Shown: positions 18,241-26,707, numbered from the stretch's first letter. The stretch: DNA of 64,000 bases from Streptomonospora salina (GCF_014204715.1 NZ_JACHLY010000001.1:1054001-1118000); one strand, 5' to 3'. The notes: generated by a model not told the origin, from the sequence alone. A program made the numbers and translations.

Positions 18241-18732
18241 CTAGAGCGACGCCTGGTAGCGCTCGGAGGCCAGGGTGAGGCCGGAGCGCCACAGGAACGC
18301 CTGTTTGGGCGAGTCGTGGCCGCCGGCCTCGACGACGATGCGGGCCGCGCCCAGTGCCCTGAGCCGGGGGCGGGCCTCTTCCAGGAGCGCGGCGCCCGCG
18401 CCCCACCAGTCGGCGGGATCGGCGACCCAGAAGTCGTCGATACGGGCGAGTTCGCCGCCGGGGGCGTAGACGTCGGCGGCCGGGCCCAGCACCGCCAGCA
18501 GGCACCCGGCCGGCTCCGACCCGCGCGTGGCCACCAGGGCCAGTCCGCTCCGGCGGTCGGCGACGATCGCGCCGACACGGGCGCGGTGGCGTTCGCGGGC
18601 GTCGGGGGCAGGGTCCCGGAATCCGGGGGCGTGGCGCCGGTAATCGCGGCGCCACCGGTCGGCGAGGTCGACGATGGCTTCGATGTGGGAGGCGTCGGCC
18701 TGTTCCACGTCCGGACGCTGCTGGGTCTCCAT
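18241..18732 (-). CDS. GNAT family N-acetyltransferase
   Basis: 163 residues. The fold is recognisable from ASHIEAIVDLADRWRRDYR at the start, IDDFWVADPADWWGAGAALL (acetyl-CoA loop, degenerate at the usual Q/R-x-x-G-x-G/A) and KQAFLWRSGLTLASERYQ at the end. ATG at 18732 has GAGGGGG about 7 nt upstream. It lies upstream of egtA in the same direction but 224 nt away, so co-transcription is uncertain. The substrate is unknown. Confidence 0.7.
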   Translation of the reverse strand: METQQRPDVEQADASHIEAIVDLADRWRRDYRRHAPGFRDPAPDARERHRARVGAIVADRRSGLALVATRGSEPAGCLLAVLGPAADVYAPGGELARIDDFWVADPADWWGAGAALLEEARPRLRALGAARIVVEAGGHDSPKQAFLWRSGLTLASERYQASL

Positions 18733-19024
18733 CCGCACACCCCCTCGTTCCGACGGCGCCGGACCGCGCGGCCCGGCGCGCCGTGCTCGTCGCCGCCGCA
18801 TCCGCCGCCCGTCCGGACGCCGGTGCGTCCCGCACACGGGCGGAGAAGGATGATTTCCACGTGGTTCCTACCTTTCCCTCGGGAAGCGGGTTCTACGACA
18901 TCCCGCCGCATCTTCGTGCGAATCGCCCGACGACGGCGGTGCGCCGCCTGCGCCGGCGGCGGCGTGGCGTGGTACGACGGTGCGGGAGGCCCACGGGCCT
19001 CGACCGGCCGCGGAAGGGGGCCCC

Positions 19025-21004
19025 ATGACCGACGCCGACGCACTCACCGGCGACCCCGCGCAGCTGCGCGCCCTGCTGGACGGGCGCTGGCGGCGCGTGC
19101 GCGAGCTGGCGCGCGAACGGCTGCGCGGCGAGCGGTTCCGCCCCGTAGCGGGAATGGGCGTGGAGGAGCACCGCGAGCGCGTGCTGGACCAGATCACCGC
19201 GATCGCCGGCGGGAAGATGTCGGGCTACGGGTTCTCGGCCGAGTACGGCGGCTCCGACGACGTCGGCGGATCGGTGGTCGCCTTCGAGATGCTGGTGTGC
19301 GACCTGTCCCTGATGGTCAAGGTCGGTGTGCAGTGGGGGCTGTTCGGCGGGGCGATCCAGGCGCTGGGCACCGCCCGCCACCATGCCGCCTACCTCCCGC
19401 GGGTGATGTCGCTGGATCTTCCGGGCTGCTTCGCCATGACCGAAACCGGACACGGTTCCGACGTTCAGGGGCTGCGCACCACGGCCGAGTACGACCCGGC
19501 CACCGAGGAGTTCGTCGTCACCACGCCCGACGACGCCGCCCGCAAGGACTACATCGGCAACGCGGCCCGCGACGGGCGCATGGCCGTCGTCTTCGCCCAG
19601 TTGATCACCGAGGGCCGCAGCCACGGCGTGCACGCGCTCCTGGTGCCCATCCGCGACGCCGGCGGCGCTGTGACGCCCGGTGTGCGCATCGGCGACTGCG
19701 GCCCCAAGGCCGGACTCAACGGCGTGGACAACGGCCGGCTGTGGTTCGACGGCGTGCGCGTTCCCCGCGAAGCGCTGCTCAACCGCTACGGCGACGTCGC
19801 CGCCGACGGCACCTACTCCAGCCCCATCGACAGCGACAACCGCCGCTTCTTCACGATGCTCGGCACGCTGGTGCGCGGCCGCATCAGCGTCGCGGGGGGC
19901 GCGGGCAGCGCCACCAAGGCGGCGCTGGAGATCGCGGTCCGGTACGGCGACGTCCGCCGCCAGTTCGACCGGCCCGACACCGGCGAGGAGGTCGCGCTGC
20001 TGGACTACCGGGCCCATCAGCGGAGGCTGCTTCCGGCGCTGGCGCGCACCTACGCCCTGCACTTCGCCCAGGAGGAGCTGGTGGGCGCCCTGCACGAACG
20101 CCACGGCGGCGGGGCCGGCGACGACGAGCGCGGCCAGCGCGAACTGGAGGCGCGTGCCGCCGGGATCAAGGCGCTGTCGACCTGGCACGCCACCCGCACG
20201 ATCCAGACCTGCCGTGAGGCCTGCGGCGGCGCGGGCTACCTCCAGGAGAACCGGATCCCCCAGCTCAAGGCCGACACCGACGTCTTCACCACCTTCGAGG
20301 GCGACAACACGGTGCTGCTGCAGCTGGTCGCCAAGGGCCTGCTGACCGACTACCGCCAGGAGTTCGGCGAGCTGGACCCGCTGGGCGTGGCGCGTTTCGC
20401 CGCCGGGCGGTTCCTGGGTGCGGTGATCGAGCGCACCGCCGCCCGTTCGCTGATCGAGCGGCTGGTCAACGCCGCGCCCGGCCGCGGCGACGAATCCGAC
20501 CTGTACGACCGCGGGTGGCAGCTGCGGCTGCTGGAAGACCGGGAGAAGCACACCCTGGACGGGCTCGCGCGGCGGCTGCGCCGGGCCGGGCCGTCGTCGG
20601 ACCCGCAGGCCTGGGAGGTGTTCAACGAGGCCCAGGACCACGTGCTGTCGGCCGCCCGGGCGCACATGGAGCGCGTGGTGCTGGAGGCCTTCGTCGCCGC
20701 GATCGACCGGTGCCCCGACGCGTCCACCCGCGAACTGCTGAACGCGGTGTGCGACCTGTTCGTGCTCTCGGCGGTCGAGGAGGACCGCGCCTGGTTCCTG
20801 GAGCACGAGCGGCTGACCGCCGCCCGCGCCAAGGCCCTCACCCAGCAGGTCGACCGGCTGTGTGCGCGCCTGCGCCCGCACGCGCAGACGCTCGTGGAGG
20901 CGTTCGGGTTCCCCGACGAGTGGCTGGCGGCGCCCATCGCGCTGGGCGAGGAGGAGCGCCGCCAGCGCGAGCAGCGCGAGCGCACCGCGGCCGCGCAGGG
21001 CTGA
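19025..21004 (+). CDS. Acyl-CoA dehydrogenase/oxidase family flavoprotein
   Basis: 659 residues, longer than usual acyl-CoA dehydrogenases (about 380) and close to acyl-CoA oxidases. FAD/acyl-CoA motifs are FAMTETGHGSDVQGL near residue 138 and CREACGGAGYLQENRIPQL near 400, followed by FTTFEGDNTVLLQLVAKGLL. The latter is characteristic of the acyl-CoA oxidase branch, and a C-terminal all-helical domain follows. It likely oxidises fatty acyl-CoA at C2-C3, passing electrons to O2 or ETF. ATG at 19025 follows GGAAGGGGG. A single-gene transcript, divergent from the acetyltransferase at 18732. Confidence 0.87.
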   Translation: MTDADALTGDPAQLRALLDGRWRRVRELARERLRGERFRPVAGMGVEEHRERVLDQITAIAGGKMSGYGFSAEYGGSDDVGGSVVAFEMLVCDLSLMVKVGVQWGLFGGAIQALGTARHHAAYLPRVMSLDLPGCFAMTETGHGSDVQGLRTTAEYDPATEEFVVTTPDDAARKDYIGNAARDGRMAVVFAQLITEGRSHGVHALLVPIRDAGGAVTPGVRIGDCGPKAGLNGVDNGRLWFDGVRVPREALLNRYGDVAADGTYSSPIDSDNRRFFTMLGTLVRGRISVAGGAGSATKAALEIAVRYGDVRRQFDRPDTGEEVALLDYRAHQRRLLPALARTYALHFAQEELVGALHERHGGGAGDDERGQRELEARAAGIKALSTWHATRTIQTCREACGGAGYLQENRIPQLKADTDVFTTFEGDNTVLLQLVAKGLLTDYRQEFGELDPLGVARFAAGRFLGAVIERTAARSLIERLVNAAPGRGDESDLYDRGWQLRLLEDREKHTLDGLARRLRRAGPSSDPQAWEVFNEAQDHVLSAARAHMERVVLEAFVAAIDRCPDASTRELLNAVCDLFVLSAVEEDRAWFLEHERLTAARAKALTQQVDRLCARLRPHAQTLVEAFGFPDEWLAAPIALGEEERRQREQRERTAAAQG

Positions 21005-21103
21005 GAGGCACCCGGGCCGGAGCCGGCGCACCGGGGGCGGCGACCGGCCGACAGCAACCCGCGTACGCACGGACGAGGACATCCATACGTAATCGCCCGA
21101 CCA

Positions 21104-21118
21104 CGTGTCGTTGACACG
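21104..21118. promoter_or_regulatory. Inverted repeat overlapping a -35-like hexamer
   Basis: CGTGTC-GTT-GACACG, a 6-bp inverted repeat with a 3-nt spacer, containing TTGACA (21111-21116). A -10-like TGCGTT lies 17 nt further on (21134-21139). It would control the remnant gene at 21331 together with the LacI-type operator. The gap 21005-21330 otherwise holds no gene. Confidence 0.4.
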
Positions 21119-21148
21119 ATCATGGTACTCCCGTGCGTTTCCGAGCAC

Positions 21149-21164
21149 TGGAAAGCGCTTCCCA
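21149..21164. promoter_or_regulatory. LacI-family-type operator
   Basis: TGGAAAGCGCTTCCCA, a near-perfect 16-bp palindrome (one mismatched pair) centred on AGCGCT. Many actinomycete LacI repressors of carbohydrate-degradation genes (for example CebR-type) bind such GGAA-GCGC-TTCC sequences. It lies downstream of the promoter-like TTGACA and 167 bp before the pseudogene start, suggesting former sugar-responsive control. Confidence 0.55.
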
Positions 21165-21330
21165 TATCCGTGACGACGGAGATCCGGCCCGCCGGTCGTC
21201 AGCTGCGCCCGGCGCGGCCCCCTGGGGACACCCTGCCCGGGGTCACCTGAGGACGGTTCCATCCGAACCGGAACCGGCACGTCCCGCCCGAGCGATCGGG
21301 CCGTTCCTCTCCCGCTAGGAGACCCGAAGA

Positions 21331-21595
21331 ATGGAACAGCACCGGGAAACACCGCCCTACCCGCACGCGGGTGCTCACCTCCGCGGGCGCATTCGTCGCC
21401 CTCGGCGCGGGCGCCGCGCTGATCGCGGGCACCCTGGCCGCCGGCGACACCGGAACCGAGACCGCGGCGCCCGTGGCGGACACGGCGCAGGCGGCCGATG
21501 CGCCGGTGGGGTGGGCGACGGAGAACGGCGGTACGACCGGCGCCGACGACATCCCCGGCATCGTCACCGACGGCGCCGGGCCCGGAAACCTGTAA
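21331..21595 (+). pseudogene. Remnant of a secreted (pectate-lyase-like) gene with a start frameshift
   Basis: AGGAG (21317-21321) and ATG 21331 look like a real start, but that frame gives a meaningless Arg-rich peptide. Shifting by one base just after the ATG gives MNSTGKHRPTRTRVLTSAG and then a hydrophobic run (FVALGAGAALIAGTLAA), a clear signal peptide. VGWATENGGTTG follows and resembles the mature N-terminus of family-1 pectate lyases. The frame stops at 21595 after about 87 residues, where an intact enzyme would have over 400. A small peptide from GTG 21371 (74 residues) is an alternative. A terminator-like hairpin follows, so the end is defined. Confidence 0.5.
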
Positions 21596-21660
21596 CCGCG
21601 TCCCCGCGGAGCGCTCCCCCACGGCGCTCCCGCACTGAGCGCCCGCCCGCGTCACGCGGC

Positions 21661-21693
21661 ACCGCGCCCGCCGGAGCTTCCGGCGGGCGCGGT
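21661..21693. terminator. Bidirectional terminator hairpin
   Basis: Perfect 15-bp stem ACCGCGCCCGCCGGA / TCCGGCGGGCGCGGT with a GCT loop, between the remnant gene (plus, ends 21595) and the Lrp regulator (minus, ends 21749). Confidence 0.65.
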
Positions 21694-21748
21694 CGTGTCC
21701 GCAGCGGCGCCCGATCCGGCGGGGGCGTCGGGACCCGCCGGATGCCGG

Positions 21749-22330
21749 TCAGTCCTCGGGGCGCACCACCGGGCGGTGGACGACCTCGTCGATGACCGTG
21801 AGGGTCTGGGTGGCGGTGACGCCCGGAAGCGCCTGCAGCCGGGTAAGGATCAGATCGCGCAGCTGGTCGGTGTCGGCCACGCGCACGAGGAGCACGATAT
21901 CGGCCGATCCCACCACGTACCAGCAGTACTCGACCTCGGGGTAGGAGGAGAGTACTTCGCGGTTGGCCCGCCAGTCGGGCTGACTGCCGGAGATGAGTAC
22001 CAGCGCGGTGACGCCCAGGCCCATCCGGGCGTGGTCGGCCACCACGGAGTATCCGCGGATGACGCCGTCGTCGGTGAGCCGTTTGATGCGGTTGTAGGCG
22101 GTCGCGCGCGACACGTTGGCCATGCCCGCGATCTCGGTGATGCCGGTGCGGGCGTCGTCGGCGAGCGCGCCGATGATGATCTCGTCGGTGGCGTCGGGAA
22201 GCCGCCGGGAGCGGCGCCGGGTGCGCTCGCCGTCCGCGCCCGCCGACGAGGGCCGCAGGGACTTCGTGCGTCGGGATTCCGCGGCGTCCTGCGGGCGCCC
22301 GCTCTCCTGCGACTGCTGGCCGTCGGCCAT
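21749..22330 (-). CDS. Lrp/AsnC family transcriptional regulator
   Basis: Residues about 60-110 form the winged HTH (ITEIAGMANVSRATAYNRIK), preceded by a basic, probably disordered tail. The C-terminal RAM ligand-binding domain is VEYCWYVVGSADIVLLVRVA to LQALPGVTATQT. 193 residues from ATG 22330, with AGGAG 11 nt upstream. It is divergent from the 22536 gene and the 2-oxoacid dehydrogenase operon at 23142. BkdR-type Lrp proteins often sit next to and control branched-chain keto-acid dehydrogenase genes, so that operon is its likely target (inference). Confidence 0.85.
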   Translation of the reverse strand: MADGQQSQESGRPQDAAESRRTKSLRPSSAGADGERTRRRSRRLPDATDEIIIGALADDARTGITEIAGMANVSRATAYNRIKRLTDDGVIRGYSVVADHARMGLGVTALVLISGSQPDWRANREVLSSYPEVEYCWYVVGSADIVLLVRVADTDQLRDLILTRLQALPGVTATQTLTVIDEVVHRPVVRPED

Positions 22331-22535
22331 TCCCTCAACAACTCCTGGGGTTTCGCCTTGAGCGACGGCCGGGCGGGCGACCATCGGCTTCCCGTCGTTT
22401 CCGGTCAATTGTCGCCAACCTCGGGGCGGTTCGGCCACCCTGGCCGCGCGTTCGGTACTCGGCCGCAGAAGGCGGCGCACGTACCATGGTGACAGGACGC
22501 GCGGCGTGCGCGCGCGCTGACCGCTAGGAGGCGCC

Positions 22536-22895
22536 ATGCCCATCTCGCCCGAGGTCCGCGAGCGCGCACGGGGCTTCCTGCCGGCCGGTGCCCGCATCCG
22601 CTACATCTTCCCCGCGTCGTGGAACGAATCGAGTTTCTTCGTGGTGGTGGTGACCGACTCCGCGGTGACCGTGCTGGTGAACCGGCTGTGGAGCCGGAAC
22701 CGCCCGAAGGGCGTCTGGCGCGTGTTCCCGCGCCAGGTGCGCATCGGCCCGGTCGACACCCACCTCATTCCCACGTTCCACCTCGGCGGCAGCACGTTCG
22801 AGGTCGACGACGAGTACGTCTCGGTCGTCAACGCCTGCGACGCCGAACTGGACGGCGCGGCCGCGCTTCCGCAGGACCCGCTGCCCGACCTGTGA
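22536..22895 (+). CDS. Conserved small protein of unknown function
   Basis: 119 residues with a strong ribosome binding site (AGGAGG). The sequence IRYIFPASWNESSFFVVVVT, TVLVNRLWSRNRPKGVW and DEYVSVVNACDAELDG suggests a compact beta-rich fold. No catalytic motif, membrane segment or signal peptide is seen. I cannot assign a family; a PH-like domain is only a guess. It lies between the divergent Lrp gene and the E1 alpha gene. The 246-nt stretch after it (22896-23141) includes an AT-rich part around 22985-23090 that probably holds the promoter of the dehydrogenase operon. Confidence 0.7.
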   Translation: MPISPEVRERARGFLPAGARIRYIFPASWNESSFFVVVVTDSAVTVLVNRLWSRNRPKGVWRVFPRQVRIGPVDTHLIPTFHLGGSTFEVDDEYVSVVNACDAELDGAAALPQDPLPDL

Positions 22896-23141
22896 CCCGG
22901 CGCGGCCGCGGGGCACGCGGGCCGCGCGGACCGTCCCCGCAGGGGCTTCTCGGCACGTCTCGGCGGGGTCCGACTGCGCTCCGCTTGGTTAGACGTATGC
23001 GTACGTTGATGCCAAAATAGTCCGCTTCTGTATCCATTTTTCGCGCAAGTCTGGCGCAACTGTCGATGTTCGAAGCACAATCAAGATCGTCGATACCACC
23101 GGGGCGCCCCGCCCCGGCACCGCACCAGGGAGGCGCCGCAC

Positions 23142-24170
23142 ATGCTGACCCGCGAGGATCCCCCTCGGCTGGACGGCCCCGCGCTGCCGGCCGAGCTGTC
23201 GCGCCGCCTGTACCGGACGATGCTCACCGCACGGCTGCTGGACACCGAAGCCGTGGCCCTGCAGCGCCAGGGCGTCTTTCCCGCCTACGTCTCGCTGCGC
23301 GGCCAGGAGGCCGCCCAGGTGGGCAGCGCGGCCGCCATGGACCCCCGCCGCGACTTCGCGTTCCCCACCTACCGCGAGATGGCCGTCGCGCTGGCGCTGG
23401 GCGTGGACATGGCCGGCTACATGGCCAGCCACCGCGCGCTGTGGCACGGCGGCCTGTACGACCCCGCGGCTTCGCGCTTCGCGCCGGTCAACGCCGTCGT
23501 CGGCGGCCCCGTCCCGCACGCCGTGGGCTGGGCGCTGGGCGAGAAGCTGGCCGGGCGCACCGGCTGCGCGGTGTCCTACTTCGGCGACGGCGCCAGCTCC
23601 GAGGGCGACGTGCACGAGGCGATGAACCTCGCCGGCGTCATGAGCGCACCCGTGGTGTTCGTGTGCCAGAACAACCGGTGGGCCCTGTCGGTGCCCAACG
23701 AGCACCAGATCGCGGGCGGGTCGGTGGCCGCGCGCGCCGCCGGCTACGGCATGCCCGGCACCGCCGTCGACGGCGACGACGCCGCGGCGGTCTACACCGC
23801 CGTGCGCGAGGCGCTGGACCGCGCCCGCGCCGGCGGCGGGCCCAGCCTGGTCGAGGCGCTGACCTACCGGGCCGCACCGCACTCCACCTCCGACGACACC
23901 TCCCGCTACCGCGACCCCGGCGAAGAGCGCGCCGGAGAGCGGCGCGACCCGCTGCCCCGTGCGCGCGCCGCGCTGGAGGCGGCCGGGCAAGCCGACGCCG
24001 CGTTCTTCGAGCGGGCCGAGGCCGAGGGCCGCGCCGAGGCCGAGCGCATCCGCGACGCCGTCAGCACGACTCCCGAGCCGGACGGTTCGGACCTGTTCAC
24101 CCACGTCTACCGCGAACCCACCGAGGAGCTGGCCCGCCAGCGCCGCGTCTGGCAGGAGGAAGTCGCATGA
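23142..24170 (+). CDS. 2-oxoacid dehydrogenase E1 component, alpha subunit (branched-chain or acetoin type)
   Basis: Thiamine-diphosphate subunit that decarboxylates a 2-oxoacid (or acetoin). The ThDP motif GDG-x(n)-NN is FGDGASSEGDVHEAMNLAG near residue 147 to VFVCQNNRWALSVP. YRAAPHSTSDDTSRYR carries the conserved phospho-loop and histidine. 342 residues. SD GGGAGG. It overlaps the beta subunit as ATGA. The neighbouring Lrp gene favours a branched-chain substrate, while the downstream split lipoyl/hydrolase pair recalls acetoin dehydrogenase, so the substrate is unresolved. Confidence 0.88.
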   Translation: MLTREDPPRLDGPALPAELSRRLYRTMLTARLLDTEAVALQRQGVFPAYVSLRGQEAAQVGSAAAMDPRRDFAFPTYREMAVALALGVDMAGYMASHRALWHGGLYDPAASRFAPVNAVVGGPVPHAVGWALGEKLAGRTGCAVSYFGDGASSEGDVHEAMNLAGVMSAPVVFVCQNNRWALSVPNEHQIAGGSVAARAAGYGMPGTAVDGDDAAAVYTAVREALDRARAGGGPSLVEALTYRAAPHSTSDDTSRYRDPGEERAGERRDPLPRARAALEAAGQADAAFFERAEAEGRAEAERIRDAVSTTPEPDGSDLFTHVYREPTEELARQRRVWQEEVA

Positions 24171-25192
24171 GCCCGACCGCCGCCGTCGCGTCCGGAGCCG
24201 CCGAGGCGCCCGCCGCACCGGCCACCATGCGCGAGGCGCTGAACCTGGCGCTGGACGAAGCGCTGACCGAGGACCCGGCGACCCTGGTCTTCGGCGAGGA
24301 CGTGGGCCGGCTCGGCGGCGTCTTCCGCGTGACCGAGGGGCTCCAGCGGCGCCACGGCGAGCACCGCGTCTTCGACACCCCGCTGTCCGAGGCGGCGATC
24401 GCGGGGATGGCCGTCGGGCTGGCGATGAACGGCCGGCGCCCCGTACCCGAGCTGCAGTTCGACGGGTTCGCTTACCCGGCCATGGATCAGATCGTCAATC
24501 AGATCGCGCGGATGAACTACCGCTCGCGCGGTGCCGCCCCGATGCCGATCACGCTGCGGATTCCGAGCTTCGGGGGCATCCAGGCGCCCGAGCACCACGG
24601 CGAGAGCCTGGAGGCGGCCTTCGCCCACGTACCCGGGCTGAAGGTGGCCGCGCCCTCCGACGCACCCGACGCCTACCGCCTGCTGCTGCAGTCGGTGCGC
24701 AGTGACGACCCGGTGGTGTTCCTGGAACCCAAGGCACGCTACTGGGACCGCAGCCCGGCCCCCGCCGGCGCGGACTCCGGCGGGGACCCGGCGGTGGGCA
24801 CCGCCCGTGTGGTGCGCTCGGGCCGCCACGCCACGCTGGTCGCCTGGGGTGCGATGGTGCACCGCTGCCTGCAGGCGGCCGAAGCCGCCGCCGAGGACGG
24901 TGTGCAGCTGGAGGTTGTGGACCTGCGCTGGCTCAAGCCGATCGACGCGGCCGGTCTGGCGGAGTCGGTGCGCCGCACCCGGCGCGCGGTGGTGGTCCAC
25001 GAGGCCCCGCTGACGGCGGGTCTGGGCGGCGAGGTCAGCGCGCTGATCACCGAAGGGGCGTTCGCGCGGCTGGCCGCTCCGGTGCAGCGGGTCGCCGGGT
25101 TCGACGTGGTCTACCCCGCGGGCCCGCTGGAACCGCAGTACCTGCCCACGGTGGACCGCATCCTGTCGGCGGTGCAGCGGACTTTCGGCTGA
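24167..25192 (+). CDS. 2-oxoacid dehydrogenase E1 component, beta subunit
   Basis: 341 residues forming the alpha2beta2 E1 with the preceding gene. Family blocks visible are FGEDVGRLGGVFRVT, FDTPLSEAAIAGMAVGLAM, ELQFDGFAYPAMDQIVNQIA, LEVVDLRWLKPIDAAGL and VVVHEAPLTAGLGGEV. Compared with close relatives it has an extra Ala-rich N-terminal tail of about 20 residues. Start ATG 24167 overlaps the alpha stop; the lipoyl gene follows after 14 nt. Confidence 0.9.
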   Translation: MSPTAAVASGAAEAPAAPATMREALNLALDEALTEDPATLVFGEDVGRLGGVFRVTEGLQRRHGEHRVFDTPLSEAAIAGMAVGLAMNGRRPVPELQFDGFAYPAMDQIVNQIARMNYRSRGAAPMPITLRIPSFGGIQAPEHHGESLEAAFAHVPGLKVAAPSDAPDAYRLLLQSVRSDDPVVFLEPKARYWDRSPAPAGADSGGDPAVGTARVVRSGRHATLVAWGAMVHRCLQAAEAAAEDGVQLEVVDLRWLKPIDAAGLAESVRRTRRAVVVHEAPLTAGLGGEVSALITEGAFARLAAPVQRVAGFDVVYPAGPLEPQYLPTVDRILSAVQRTFG

Positions 25193-25206
25193 GGGGGATT
25201 CGAGCG

Positions 25207-25551
25207 ATGACGACGAGCGAGACGACGTTCCACCTTCCCGACCTGGGCGAAGGGCTGGTCGAGGCGACCGTGCTGGAGTGGCTGGTCGGGCCCGGCGAGC
25301 GGGTGGAGCGCAACGGGCCGCTGGTGGAGGTCGAGACCACCAAGTCGGCGGCGGAGATCCCTTCTCCGCACAGCGGCGTGGTCGCGCGCCTGCACGCCGA
25401 GGAGGGCGAAACGGTGGCCGTGGGGGCGCCGCTGGTCACCTTCGAGATCGAGGAGGAGGCGGCGGGGATCGTCGGCACGGTGCCCGGCGAAGAGGCGCCG
25501 GCGCGCCGGCGCGTCCGGCTCACACCGCCCGAGGACGAGCCGGGATCGTGA
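25207..25551 (+). CDS. Free-standing lipoyl-domain protein
   Basis: 114 residues. Residues 7-82 are one lipoyl/biotinyl domain: FHLPDLGEGLVEATVLEWLV, the lipoylation lysine in EVETTKSAAEIPSPHSG (Thr-Lys-Ser in place of the common Asp-Lys-Ala) and VAVGAPLVTFEIEE. A short charged tail follows and the gene stops. The peripheral subunit-binding and acyltransferase domains of a normal E2 (over 400 residues) are absent and no such ORF follows. It may therefore act as a swinging arm for E1 with a separate acceptor, or be the detached half of an AcoC-like protein. No E3 gene is in the window. Confidence 0.85.
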   Translation: MTTSETTFHLPDLGEGLVEATVLEWLVGPGERVERNGPLVEVETTKSAAEIPSPHSGVVARLHAEEGETVAVGAPLVTFEIEEEAAGIVGTVPGEEAPARRRVRLTPPEDEPGS

Positions 25552-25633
25552 TCCCGCCGCCGACCGAGACGCCCGCCCGGGACCGCGCGCACGCCGCGCC
25601 GGCCGCCCGGGGAGACCTGCGAAGGGACCGCCC

Positions 25634-26386
25634 ATGACCCGGCACACGCTGCAGCGCGAGGTTCCGCTGCGCTACACCCCTCCCCCGCCGGACGCCTCGG
25701 GCGTGCCGGTGCTGCTGGTGCACGGGTTCGGCTCGGACTACCGGCTGAACTGGGAGAGCACCGGTTGGACGCGCGCGCTGGAAGGCCTGCCGGTCTTCGG
25801 CTGCGATCTGCGCGGGCACGGTGGCAGCGGAAAGCCGCACGACCCGGCGGCCTACTCCCTCGACGCCTTCGTCGGCGACCTGGAGGCCCTGCTGGACGCG
25901 CTGGGCATGGCCCGCGCCGATGTCGTGGGCTACTCGCTGGGCGCGCGGCTGGCCTGGGAGCTGGCGGTGCGCCGGCCGCAGCGGGTGCGCCGCGCGGTGC
26001 TGGCCGGGTTCGGGCCCCGCGACGCGTTCGCCGGCGCCGACCTGGACGATCCGGAGTCCGACACGTCGCCGTTCGGGCAGGTCTATCGCGCCGCGGCCGC
26101 ACTGCCCGGAGGCGACGCGGCGGCGCTGGCGGCGTGTGCGCGCGGGCAGGCCGCCCGCCCGTTCTCCGCCGCGCCGGCGCCCGCGGGGATCCCGGCGCTG
26201 CTGCTGGCCGGCGAACGCGACGAGTTCGCCGACGGCGCCGAGGACCTCGCCCGCGCGGTGGGCGGGACGGCGCTGCGGGCGCCCGGGCGCGACCACCGCA
26301 CCGCCGTGGCGGCCCGGCGCCTCAAGAACGCCGCGGTGGACTTCCTCGGCGCCGAAGCGGGTGCGCCGTCCCGGACGCCGACGTGA
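25634..26386 (+). CDS. Alpha/beta hydrolase fold protein
   Basis: 250 residues. Oxyanion region LLVHGFGSDYRLNW near residue 30; nucleophile elbow VVGYSLGARLAW with serine near residue 98; acid in LLLAGERDEFAD; histidine in GRDHRTAVA. The catalytic triad looks intact. Start ATG 25634 has GAAGGGA 7 nt upstream. It follows the lipoyl gene by 82 nt in another frame. In acetoin dehydrogenase AcoC an N-terminal lipoyl domain is fused to such a hydrolase domain, so the two genes may together play the E2 role. A thioesterase or unrelated esterase is the alternative. Confidence 0.8.
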   Translation: MTRHTLQREVPLRYTPPPPDASGVPVLLVHGFGSDYRLNWESTGWTRALEGLPVFGCDLRGHGGSGKPHDPAAYSLDAFVGDLEALLDALGMARADVVGYSLGARLAWELAVRRPQRVRRAVLAGFGPRDAFAGADLDDPESDTSPFGQVYRAAAALPGGDAAALAACARGQAARPFSAAPAPAGIPALLLAGERDEFADGAEDLARAVGGTALRAPGRDHRTAVAARRLKNAAVDFLGAEAGAPSRTPT

Positions 26387-26707
26387 CCCGGCCCCGACGG
26401 GCCGGGATTCCCGGCCGGATCCGCCGTGGACGTGCCGGCGGCGGCACCGACGCGCCGTCACCCTCGGCGACCGGACAGATGCGGCGGCGTTGGGCAACAA
26501 TTGCCCGTGCGTACCAGCGGCCGTCCTGGTGACACGGGGAGGGGGCCACAGCAGACCGGCGAATCGGTAACGTCCGTTTCGCTTCGCTCTCGCCTTCATA
26601 ACAACCGTTCCCTGGTGATTGGTGACATTTCACGGAACGTATATCGTCCGGCAGCAGAACCCGGCGGCTCCCGCGTGGGCCGCTTCAGGGCTGAAGGGGA
26701 GTGAAGA
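26387..26707 (+). promoter_or_regulatory. Control region of the nucleoside importer operon
   Basis: A 321-nt stretch without a gene. It contains the inverted repeat GGGCAA-CAA-TTGCCC at 26492-26506. An unusually AT-rich stretch (26576-26656) follows, with TTGGTG and, 15 nt on, TATATC, a plausible promoter. AGGGGAG stands 6 nt before the GTG start of the lipoprotein gene. The inverted repeat is a candidate operator for a nucleoside-responsive repressor; no regulator gene is next to it. Confidence 0.45.

Noticed and set aside
25207-26386. Lipoyl and hydrolase genes as one AcoC gene split by a sequencing frameshift
   Set aside because: They lie in different frames, the lipoyl frame ends after a charged tail, there is an 82-nt gap and the hydrolase has its own ribosome binding site; a single indel would not give a clean fusion.
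16811-26386. Secondary-metabolite gene cluster
   Set aside because: Acyl-CoA oxidase, acetyltransferases and the dehydrogenase do not form a biosynthetic core; no PKS, NRPS, terpene or RiPP gene is present.
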